Shown here: positions 1-11,800 of the stretch, one piece after another
Numbering within the stretch: the stretch's first letter is position 1
Layout: each line of letters begins with the position of its first letter
Assembly (NCBI GenBank): GCA_013365365.1
Contig: JABVXU010000042.1
Span: forward strand, 62,001-126,000
Reading direction: 5' to 3'
Length of the DNA: 64,000 bases
From: Cruorifilaria tuberocauda
Lineage: Eukaryota; Nematoda; Chromadorea; Rhabditida; Onchocercidae
Position numbers and translations under genes: made by a program
Notes under the pieces: model-generated
Database searches by the model: none
What the model was told of the DNA's origin: nothing
What the model saw: the letters and a program-made list of their open reading frames with translations, nothing else

Positions 1-897
1 TATTTCTCTCTCGAAGACAAACATTTCAACTCCTCCCTCCGGCATTGCAATCTTTTTTTTGATCCTTTCTCATTCCTTTCTGCAAACTCGTCGACAATTC
101 GCACAATTCATTTTTTTCCCTTTTCCTTTTCAAATTTATCCTGCAACTTTGCTTAACTTTATCAATAAAGATTTATCATTGAAATTCATTGATCTGTGAT
201 CTCATGATATTATTGATCTGTGATTCTGTGATATTGAATATGAAAAGAACTTTCTACACACCTAAATACCATTCATCTTAACAATCAAAATGTTTAACAT
301 CATATCCGATAAATACGTGCTGCGATCATTATCACATCATTGCAAAACGAAAACAATCATACGACTCTTCTTTATTCACCCATGTTATACTTACTTCAAT
401 CGATTGGAACTTTAATTATAGGTCATAAGGTTATTCATATCAGATCATATCAGATGCATCCTCTTCCAATCATCTGTTAAATCAACAAACAAATATCGAT
501 TTTTTAATTATTTTTTTATATTTAGCACTTATTTCTTAACGGATTTTATGCTATTACCAAAATAAATTAATGTTATTATCATGCGATTACTAATAGATTT
601 TGGACTGTAAACTTTTCTAATTGACATCACTTATTTTTCATGACAAAATAAACTTCCAAAAAAATAGCCTAGATATTTGAATATTTAAATTTCGCATTCA
701 TTTTTCCTGATTATTAAATTGAATACTTCAATTCTGATCGATTAATTATAAACAATTCAATTGAAGTATATTTAGCAAACGGAATATTTCCAATCCCCAA
801 TGAAATTCCTTACCCAACAAAAAAAGATTTCTTCTCCCACAAACATTTTTCTGAAAAATTGAATGAATGAAACTGGTTTGAAGTTGAAACAGAGCAG

Positions 898-965
898 CGG
901 TGTGTATGTCTACTCGCGTGTGTGTGCGCGTGTGCATGCGTGTGTCTATGCGTGTGTGCGTGTCT
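898..965. repeat. Imperfect GT/CG-rich alternating purine-pyrimidine tract
   Basis: About 65 bases made mostly of GT, GC and GCGT steps on the + strand, with a few interruptions. This is a degenerate dinucleotide microsatellite. Alternating purine-pyrimidine runs can adopt Z-DNA, but no function can be inferred here. Short apparent reading frames across it on both strands are low-complexity artefacts. Confidence 0.75.
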
Positions 966-2390
966 CTCTCATACCAACTTGTAAGGCAATGCCATTTCGC
1001 ATTTTCATTTACAATTTCACATTACAAACTGGAATAATCGCCGATATTTCTGCAGATTTTTTCACAGTGATTAAGATTTTGATAACAAATGAAAGTAATC
1101 AATAATCGTTATTTATTAAATACTATTAGATGAATTTAATTGTAATATTTACTCTCTATTTATTTCTTCCATCTGTTGCAAAATACTTTAAGCATATTTT
1201 CAATTGCCAATTCTTTCATGAAAGTTCAATCAAAAAACAACGGAATGATTTTTTTCAAATAAATAATATTTGCTTAGTCGTTTTTGAAGCAGCTAACAGA
1301 ATTGCATCTTATTATCACCTGACTTTAATGTACTAGCATAGCTCTTCTTTCGAATGATACAATTTAATTTTACTTCAGAAGTTGTAAAATCGTTATTAAT
1401 TGCATCTGAATCGATGGAATTAGTTTTTATTATGTTCTTTATCCAATTATCTCTTACTAAATACCGTACAGTTTGAAAAAAAAATTATTTTTGATTTTAA
1501 AAGCAACACGTCAGTTAGAAAAATTGCGTGCTTTAATGCTATAAAATTCTGCTAACATTTCCATTGGAAATGTATTGAATGCTACTTGCATATTCAATTT
1601 TGCTATTTCATTTCATTCCATTCAAATAAGAAAAGTTTCATTTTATGGCGCCATTGAATAAATTGTTAACCGATGGTTTCTCATTTTTAGTCCATTTTCA
1701 GCAGAATAGCTCATTTTTCAAGCATTCCAAAAGGCTTAAATAGTAAGATTGCAGGAAATTTTCGATACAATCTGTTACGGTTGACGCATCCAATTTCCTC
1801 GCTTATTATCGATAGTTTCATATCAATCTATGCCTACTGATAATTACAAGACTGTTTGATTCTCGTTTTCTGCAATGTAACTAATCAAAGAAATGTCAGA
1901 ATTTATAAAGTTTACATCCTTAGAATTGTTATAATATCTTCTACGGATATCTTCCTGAACAATCGTAATTTCCTTCAAGTTTAAGATAGTGGAATTTAAT
2001 TTAAATGAATATATTTGCTTTGCTGGAATTTAAAGTAAAACTTTTCAGGCATATGTTTCCGGCTAATTTAAAGATATAATTTAAGAGCAGTTATCAGTAA
2101 CAATTAATCAATTCTTAAATCATGAATTAATATTGACAGAGCTAAAAATTTTAATTTCATTAATTCTTCAGAAGATTCAGGCAAAGAGAAATATTAATAG
2201 TAATACATTATTTCTTTTTCACAATCACATAATGAATTGAAATAAAAATGGAATTAAAATTTAGATGAAACATGCATTTCGATCGATTGACTGGATTACT
2301 GTTAAAATAACGAGAGCCAATCTCTCCATAAAACACTTTTCCAGTAAATCTACCTGAAAGATAAATCTTTGAAGAAATATTTGTTCACGT

Positions 2391-2400
2391 ACTGATAAGA
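2391..2400 (+). promoter_or_regulatory. Extended GATA-factor site upstream of the thioester-protein gene
   Basis: The sequence ACTGATAAGA matches the extended GATA site used by intestinal ELT-2-type factors in Caenorhabditis elegans. It lies 291 bp upstream of the proposed start codon at 2691. A weaker ACTGATAATT occurs near 1836. Chance occurrence in AT-rich DNA is possible, so gut expression of the downstream gene is only a hypothesis. Confidence 0.35.
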
Positions 2401-2690
2401 GATTTTTAAGATAATACATATGTAAATATTAATTATTATCACTGCACCGTTTTACCATAGTAGTATCTACCTGTTTTTTCAAGTTTTTCAAACATTAAAT
2501 CATTTTATATCGTACATTTTCAATTTATGTAACTTATATCATTACTAACAGTCAAATCGTTATCATTTTTCTCTGACGTTTCACATAATCTTCACTTATT
2601 CATTTTTAAATATTATAATACAACAATGTATCAGGAACAGAACAGTCGGTGCTTCCAGATAGTTGACCGATTGATCCATCGAGGAACGAA

Positions 2691-2806
2691 ATGTATAACA
2701 TGTGGCTGTTCGGCCTTGTTGCCGTAACCTTACGTAGCGTGACAGTCATCGCTGTTCGGAAACCAATTTGGCAACAATCGACTGCTAATGAGCCTGAAAA
2801 AACATA
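2691..2806 (+). CDS. tep-1: Proposed signal-peptide exon of the TEP gene
   Basis: The frame opens at ATG 2691 after an in-frame stop at 2664-2666 and has a second in-frame ATG at 2700. It encodes a hydrophobic N-terminus ([11 protein letters not shown] then SVTVIA) followed by a polar stretch, as in a secretory signal. Reading stops at TAG unless splicing occurs at ATA|GTGAAT. That gives phase 2, exactly what the next exon (TTTTAG|T CCT GGT) needs. A TTCCAG acceptor at 2653-2658 could receive a spliced leader. A more distal first exon cannot be excluded. Confidence 0.55.
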
Positions 2807-5800
2807 GTGAATTTTCATCATACCTTTTGCAATTAACTGCGTTTATTCAAAGTCTTAAGTGATTTAATATTCAGCTTCTAAAATTCTTATTTAGCAAAAT
2901 ATCAGTTGTATGTGATTAAATATTTATTGGCTATTAGTTAATTAATTAACTGATGTTAATAAAAACATTTAATTTTACAATTAATTTAATAAATTCATTA
3001 AGTAGTTCTATAACAGTCGAAGTTTTTATTTCGATTTACTTTAGTTGTGTTTGTTGCAGTAAAATGAGTTGTTGAAATTTAAAATAAAATTTTAGTCCTG
3101 GTACATACCTGGTGATTGCGCCTAAAGTTGTAAGGCCGGGTTTGCCGTATGCTGTTTCGGTGAATGTACTGAAGAGTTTGGAAACTGATCATATTGTAAG
3201 AGTTGAAATACGAACTTCACATAATGACACAGTGGGTGCTCGGGTTGTGAATAACGTTAAAACAGGTAAGTTATCATTATTCTCCATATTATCATTCTTC
3301 TTATCTTTAAAATATTTCAGTTCCTTAGCCCAGTTGGCTATCGCAGGTCACTGTTTTAATTTATAATCTAAGATCTGATGAAAATATAAATTATTAAGTC
3401 AAAGAATGTAAAGAAAGATATGAAAGAAGAAAAATGGAGAAGAAAAGGTTAAAAAAATTATTCAGCCTTAGTTATCAATTATACATTTTAAGCAATGATA
3501 ACAAACGATGAATAAAGTGATCAAAAGAAATTTCCTGATTGATTCTTAGATACAATTTTAATTTTAATATAATAATTGCTAGATTACTATAACAATTATT
3601 TTATAAAAAATTACCGCATTAGCATATTTAATTGACAATACCTGTTTCTCTTGTCTCAAAATATGCGAAAAGGAAGTATACTTAAGGATTTTGCATTTGA
3701 AATTTTACAAATTTACAAAATTAGAAAGCTTATTTTAAGTTTGAAATTGCATCGTTATTTTTGTGTCATTTCAGGAAAGCAAAATTATCACAATAAGTTT
3801 TAAAGTCTGCTGAGTTTTGCTATAGATTATTTGAACAGACTTTTTATTTATATTTGATCGAGTTATCAATTATCAATTTCAGGAATACCGCAGTCAGTAA
3901 CAATCGATGAATTGTCACCTGAAACTCTTCTACCTGATCCATTTTACAAGGTATATGTGAGAGGCGAGACATTGAGTTCGAAGATTTTATTTGAAGATGA
4001 ACAGGACATTCATTTTGACGATAAATCACTTTCCATTTTTGTACAAACTGACAAAGCAATCTACAAACCTGGATCTACTGGTTAGTTGTCTTAAATTTTT
4101 TTAATTCTAAAAAATCTCTTTCTTTCTTAACTCATGATTTCCAAATTCCAAAAAAAATTTAAACGATCTATATGGTATGCTCAAAAGTTGCAGTGCGATA
4201 TCGTGTTGTGGTGGTGACGCCTGATTTAAAACCTTATTCGGAAACTGTTTCTGTGATGATCAAAGATCCAAATCAAAATATCATCAGTCAGAAAAATGAT
4301 AGACCATTGATAAAAGGTATGACTGAAAATTTATACTTTTATTGAGAATTTTTAATGAATTGTTCACAATTTTCCATGAGGAAAATGAGCCAAAGAAAAA
4401 CAAAACCGGATCCAGAAAAATAATTTACAGGAGTGTATTCAAATGAACTGGAACTATCGACGGAACCGCCGCTTGGTGACTGGGAAATAATGGTAAAAAC
4501 AAAAAGTGGCATTAAATTTGAGAAAGATTTTACGGTCGATAAATATGTATTGCCAAAATTCGAAGTAAACGTGAAGACGCCAAGTTTTATTACTGTCAGC
4601 GATGATTTAAGCGTTCATGTTGAGGCGAAGTAAAATCCATTTATATGTTGTATAAATTAAAATATTAATGTATTCGAATTTAATAATATTTAATATCGTC
4701 ATGGCAATTTCAAGTAATTTCTGAAAGTAATTAATATATCTATTTCGAAGTTTTCTTTTTTTTCATAATACAATATAATTTTATTAATATTAGCCGGTGA
4801 AATGATCCTTCTTAATCTTATGTTATTGCAATAAATCATTCATCTATTATAGATATACGTATGGAAAAGGAGTATCCGGTAAAGCAAAAGTAACTTTAGA
4901 ATTACCTTGGCGTCATTTTGCGGTACCATTATTTGTTTCGAGTGATGGAACCGTTGAAAAGGTATGAACAAAACTTCTTGTTCATCATTTCACGAAACGG
5001 TTCGTATTAGTTATCACAAGAAAAGTAGACGAATCGTTATGATTTATAATTCGAATACAGAAATGATTCAGGCAGAACAAGAGAATGTCATTGAAAGAAC
5101 AGTGAATTTGAATAATATGGGTGAAGCAACGATCATTTTTACAAATAATGAATTAAAAAAGCGTAAATTAGTAAACGGATATGGTGGTAGTACAGTAAGG
5201 ATTGTCTCAACGGTTACCGAAGATTTGACTGGTATTAAAAGAAATGCTACCGCAGAGGTAATCATTGTTTTACCAAAAATGAATCATTTATTGTATTTAT
5301 AATTACAATAAGAAAGTTTTTTCTGAAATTTCATGTTCTTAAAAAAACTGATAAAATAAATTTATCATTTTTAGATTGTTGCTTATCGACATGATGTTAA
5401 GTTGGATATGAAAAAACAGGGTGAAACATTTAAACCAGGTCTTGGATATAATGTTGTCATCACGCTGAAACAAATGGATGATACACCGGTTAAGGCTACC
5501 ATACCTAAACGTGTACAGGTAATGTGGGTATATTTATTCTTGCTAACATTGAATTTTCTTCTAATTACCTATCATCTCAAGAATTTATCGACTGTAGAAG
5601 ATATCTTTAAGCAAAATTACACTTTAAAGATAATTATAATTCAATGGAAGGCATCACTTCTCATTCTTGATTTTTGTAAATTTTAATATACAAATCGTCA
5701 TTTCAGGTGACAACATTATACAATTATCCTTACGTGGCCGATTCGATGACACAACACGAGGAGAAAGAAGTGAAAATTGTTGATTTGGATGCTCACGGAA

Positions 5801-8800
5801 GTGCGGTTATTACGCTACAACCGCCAAATAATTGCACCGATGCGCGAGTTCAAGTTACTTTTCGCCCTAATTCGATCTTAATTATTACTTCTTCCTTTCA
5901 TTTTTCATCATTCTAACATTTTTTGTGAAGGAGAATTGAAAGGCGAAGAAATATTTGTTGAATCGTTTTCCTATATTAAATACATCCTTAAGTTCTCATT
6001 TCTTCGTATCTTTTCTTTAATTTTCCTTAACTCTAAAAAACTAATATAAAATTCCAGTAAATATTTCATCACTTAATTAATGATGCATCGTACACATGTG
6101 CATATTAATGTCAATGAATTCAAGTTTTTTTAGTATAACAGTAATTTTAGCAATGATTGCAGGCGTATTACGACCGCTCAGGAAAAGATGATTTCGACGG
6201 TGCGAGCATTTATTCGGTTCTTTACATTGAAGCAAGCAAAAGTCCATCAAATAATTTTTTGCAATTGATTGCTGATCATACCGGTGTTGTTGACACGGGG
6301 AAAACACTCTCATTCACAGTCAAAGCCACCGAACCATTATCTACAATCACTTATCAGGTTGTTAATGGCATATCTATTTCATATTTAAGAAATTATGTTT
6401 TGAAACTGCAGAAAGTGATAGTGGCACAAAACTTCTGTTGGAAGAAGCTGGCTCAATAACAGTTACTGGTACTAACTTAGCATATCAATTTATCATTGAT
6501 AAGCAGAAATGTTGCTATCACAGACATGAACTTCAGGTGGTAGCTCGTGGATCGGTAATTCTTGTCCAAGATATGTCAGTTAACGGTGATTTGGCAACAA
6601 TTACATTCACAGCAACATCACAAATGGCACCGAAAGCGATGTTGGTCGTATATACCATTCGAACATCAAATCAAGAAATTCTTGTTGATGCTACCGAATT
6701 CCGAGTTGATGGCTTATTCCGAAATAATGTTGGTCATTTTAAATTTTAACAAATTATTGAAAGATTATTCAATAATTGCAAGTCAAAAATTACTTTCAAT
6801 AATTAATCCAAGAAATTAATTAAACAAGTTAAAAATATAGTAACAGATGAAAAATTTTTTAAAATTTATTAAAATTTAAATGCCTTTTCTAGGTCTCACT
6901 TACGATCGACCAAACTACAGCAGAACCAGGTAGTTCAGTAACATATACTGTAAAAGCGGATCCAAAATCATATTGCGCATTACTCGCTGTTGATCAAAGT
7001 GTCTTACTTCTGAAATCTGGCAATGACATCACAAAAGATTTGGTAAGCTTGAAATTAATGCAGCAGGATTAAATTTGGGTCAGTTTAGTTTTATTTCAAC
7101 TATTCGGTCGAACATATTAGAAAGATTACTTCGACAATAAATTTAGTATTTCCAAATATTTGAATTTCAATAACTTCTCTCTCGTGATTATCGAAAAATA
7201 CGTGACCATTTATTTCAGGTGGAACAAGATGTGGAACAATATGATACGACGGCTACTCGTCGTTATTTCCGATCATGGGAAGCGGATGATTTACGCCGTA
7301 AACGATCTATTTGGTATCCGTGGTGGGGAGTTGGTGGTAGAGATGCAGCAACTATTTTTGATGTTAGCTGTTTTTGCTCATTGTTTTTGGGAAAAAAGCT
7401 TTTAAATGAATGAAGAGAAAAAAGGAAAAAAGAGATTTATACAATCAGATGTTTAAGATCAAAAACGATTCTTGATTTACATCTGAAGAAATTTACAGAA
7501 CTCAGGTTTAATTGTTCTAACCGATGCGCTTCTGTTTCGTGGAGAACTTAACATTGCAAGTAAGTACTTTACCACTCAATTTTTTTCTGAGCCTCATATA
7601 TTGCTGATAAGGAACATCACCTTTATCATCATTCATGATTATCTTAATTTTTTTCCAAATTTTATATCAGTTAAATTTGTCTCCGTAAGACTAATGGAAT
7701 GAAATGCATGGTGTTGCAGCTTATGATGAGCTTACGATGTTTTATTGCTATTTCCTAAATTATTTACTTACCGAAACTAACCATTGCTTAATTTATATGT
7801 AATTAACCAAACCAAGATATATGCAGATTTTTATTTATGGGAATAAAGGATGCTTAATAAGTCTTCCTGAATTCGTCAAAAAGATGATAACTGTTCTCTT
7901 TGGACAATGTGAACCATTTCCTCAATAATTTTCTAACCTAAATGATGCTAACTAATGCATAATGATATAAGGGTTACAATAAGTGACAAATAGAAAATTA
8001 TCATTAGAAGCAAGTCTGCTGACCAATTAATTTTTCGATTTAATCGGTGCATTGTTTTATCTTCTTCTGCTTAATATATTTGAAGTGAAATGCTAAACGT
8101 TCTAAACTTTGGTGTCAGTCAATGAATGCATGATCCCATTTGCAACTTTCTATAATTTTTGAATGTGCTAATTCCACTCGGATCATTCGGAAATGATTAA
8201 CTGTTAAAAAATAGATCATTATCAATCTCATATTTTCAAAAATGATAATAAATGAACAATTTCCTGGATAGCTAATTGCAAGAATCTTGTCTATTCCTTA
8301 ATAACTTTTCCAGGGATATTTCATTGTTACTGAAACTCATGAAGCATATTACGATAAGCAACATGAATTTAAAATGTAATTGAACACATAAACTATTCTT
8401 CATTCATAACTCTCTCTTTACGTTGTTGATTTGATAACTTTAAAGCTTCAGTATTAACATAATGGTTTGATTAATTCATTATTAATTAGTAATATATATT
8501 TATTTACTGTTTTCTTTTGCACTAAATAAAAGCTAATTAATTCTTATATATTCATCACTCTTTTTTAAGACTTTTGTGCTATTTGCTGGTAATGTCAGTG
8601 GTATATGCTAGTAATAGTATCACAATTATTGTATCATTATCATCATAGTATCAATATCAACATTATTGATATTATTTAGTGTTGCCATATAATTATATAA
8701 TCACTATCACTGCCAGTATTGCTAACAATATCAACAATAGATTTTGAATTTATAGCATGGATGGGAAAAATCTTATTTTGATATTATTTGCATGAATAAA

Positions 8801-11800
8801 TAATATGAAATTTAAACATGTCACCGTCAGGACCGGAAGGAGCTAATATTTCAGGATTTGCACGACCACTGGGCAAAGGTATAGTTGCTAATTCAGCAGT
8901 AGAAAGCGATTCTGTTGATTCTGTTGACGGTCTTGTGGAAAACATTGAAACCGTACGAGTAAGGAAGAATTTTCCGGAATCCTGGATATGGAGCGCTAAT
9001 TTTTCCGCCGAGTAAGATCGATTCGACCACTTTTATCATCTAACTTTATAAATTTAGAGTGTGTCAATTGAGGCGCACTTACATTAGCTTCAATGTAACA
9101 TCGTTTATTTCATTTTATTTTTTTAAAATCGATCGTTGGTGTGATAGAAGAATGCGGACAGAAAACTTAATTTCAGCTACTTCTACATCTCAACTATAAT
9201 TACCTCACATTGATTAAGTTCACAGTATTTATTCATAATATGAGCTACAACTGAATTTATAAAATAAGACTTACTTGCTGAATTATAAAGATTTATTTAA
9301 TTAACATTCCAACCATTTGGTTGCTTTAAAAGAAATATGAAACTGAAATGGAATCGTTAACAGTCTCATTCGTTTTAATTTTGATCATTTTGTTCTAATT
9401 CATAAGTGGTCGAAAATTTTATTAATTTTTACATATCTCAGTTAAAGTCTATTATTTTCTTCCCTGCAAAATATAAAAAGCATTTATTCATCTATTGAAT
9501 TATAGTGAAGAAAAAAGATCTTTCATGTGACATGCACCTTTTATATCCTTCACAATCACTTCACTTTTATCACTGCACTGCTTCAACTTTTGGCTGATAT
9601 TGAAATTTATTGAATAACATTCATAGTTAATTATATCTTCTGATCGTATTGTTCATACGATACAAAATGCAACAGTGCTAATAGATCCAGATGACAATAA
9701 TGAGTCTATTAGCATCCATAATGGATTGAGGCTTAACAAGTTTAGTTTCATTCTCAGAAATGTCAGATCCTAATTTTAACCATTCTGATCATAAATTGCT
9801 TCTTTTTTTAGATGACAACTCATTTTGATGAGATCTGAGAGAGCTGATTACGATTAGTAATTGTAAGAGAAAAGCCAAATGTCGTAGATAATGTAGTAAT
9901 GATACGTATGAAGAAAATTTTCTTGGAATCAAATATTTGATATCCAATAATTTTGTCGTTAATTAAGGCTTGTTATATTACCTTTCGCTCATCCTTATAA
10001 GTCCTAATTCAGTCTCCATAATAATCCCTTTCATTTATTTCTAGGATTATTTATTTTTCCATCGTTTAATGATTTATAGAACTATCACTTTCGATGATTA
10101 TGTTTATAAGATAACGTGATGATCAATACACCACCCATCAACCGATACCTTTTGATAGCTATCAAAAAAGAATACGTTATATTACATCAAGTAATTAATA
10201 GCAGAGTTTCGTAAGAATTATGGAAATGAGCCTGAAATTATCAGATGAAATTGAAAGCAAATTGTCAAGCCTTCCAGATAGCAAATTCTAGATGATATAT
10301 TCCTCTTTATTAGATGAATTCCAGATGATATGTTTCTCTTTAACAGCCTTTCATAATCAATTTTGAAAGAACAAATTTTTATAGCTAATTTCGTTTTTTG
10401 TGTTTTGGTTAGCTTCTGAAAAAAACAAATTAGAAGTCTTCACTTTTAACATGACATCATTGTTTTTTGACTTGCAAGATGTGCAAAACGAGTAATGTCT
10501 AAATTCGAAATCAGTTATCAAAAATGAATGAGATAGCTTTACTAATGCAGAAAACAAATAGAATAATATCATTAATGCAGCAGAAAAAATCGTGCATGAT
10601 GCACAATGACGATGCATGTTATATTGCAATTTTTGCATGTTATACATGCATTTATCTCACTAGTTTTTCCTTTTAATCAAAAGCATGATAAGCATTTATC
10701 ACTAGCAAGATGATAATGGCGTGATTTAACAGCAATAATATCATCTCACTCATTCCGAATACTTTTGAGACATACATGCAAGACGGAAAAGTGACGAAAT
10801 GCAATTTGTCATTTATAACATTTCGTTTTGTGGATGACGATTATTTATCTCTGCGGCTTTGTTCCAACTGTGATGTCACTGATGCAAATAATTATAGTCT
10901 AGTGTGGGAGCAAATATGATAATTATTAAATTTTGCAATTTTTTAAATTATTTGTTTTTTTTGAAATTTGATTCATTATTCTATTCTCTTCCAGCTGCTA
11001 GAGCTATATTGAAATTAGGTGATATCACTTTATCACTGCAGTATGCAAATCTTGTCATTTATCTTCTTTTCTGCTTCTTTTCAGCACTGTAAAAAAGGAA
11101 TGTTTTCATTGGCATTGCATGATATCGTTATCAATGAAAGGATAATATTTCAGAATGCATTAATCACATCTGATGATCATTCTGATAGTGTTATCACAGT
11201 AGTCACCCTTGATGACATTATGGATCATTTTATTCTTTCATTATAGCATTCTTCCTTGATTGCATACTTCATCTTTCCACGCAAAGCTCCTGATCCTTTG
11301 CTTACGCTGAACTTTGTTTATTCCAAACTGACCTGATCGGCTTTTTTCCGTTTTAGTGAATTTCAAAAACTGGCGACGATTTCCAACAATCGCATTTGGT
11401 GCTGCACGTTCTGTACTTAAAGTAGGTATGGATCAAGAATTATTGGAGGAAGATTCCATCCTATATGATTTACCTAAGATACGGAAATTGTTTCCGGAAA
11501 CATGGGTCTGGAGCAACATGGAAACTCGGTATTGTTTATATATCATTCTGTTCATTCATAATGAACTATTTCCTTCTCCAGTCGACTATCAAAACAAATA
11601 ATAGTAAATTCTAATTAATTAGTGTAAAGAATTGGAATAAATATCTGATACGACTTTACTACAATTATTATTGGTCGTAATCCGAGGATAAATTAATAAT
11701 TAGGCAGTTTGCTTTCTATATATTTTAATCTATCTATCCAAGTATGATTATTTATAATATTAATCGATAAATAAGTATTAAATGAATGAAATAACAAATA

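Larger units (their letters stand above)
1..2690. other. Non-coding region upstream of the thioester-protein gene
   Basis: AT-rich sequence with no reading frame resembling a gene on either strand. It contains a GT-rich tract near 898-965, a 10-bp direct repeat (CATATCAGAT twice, 436-455) and GATA-type sites, the best being at 2391-2400. A 5' UTR or promoter of the downstream gene is likely to lie in its right end. Nothing else is supported. Confidence 0.6.

Noticed and set aside
5068..5265. A 65-codon frame on - in the TEP gene
   Set aside because: Antisense of the TEP exon at 5072-5257, which is supported by family similarity and phase.
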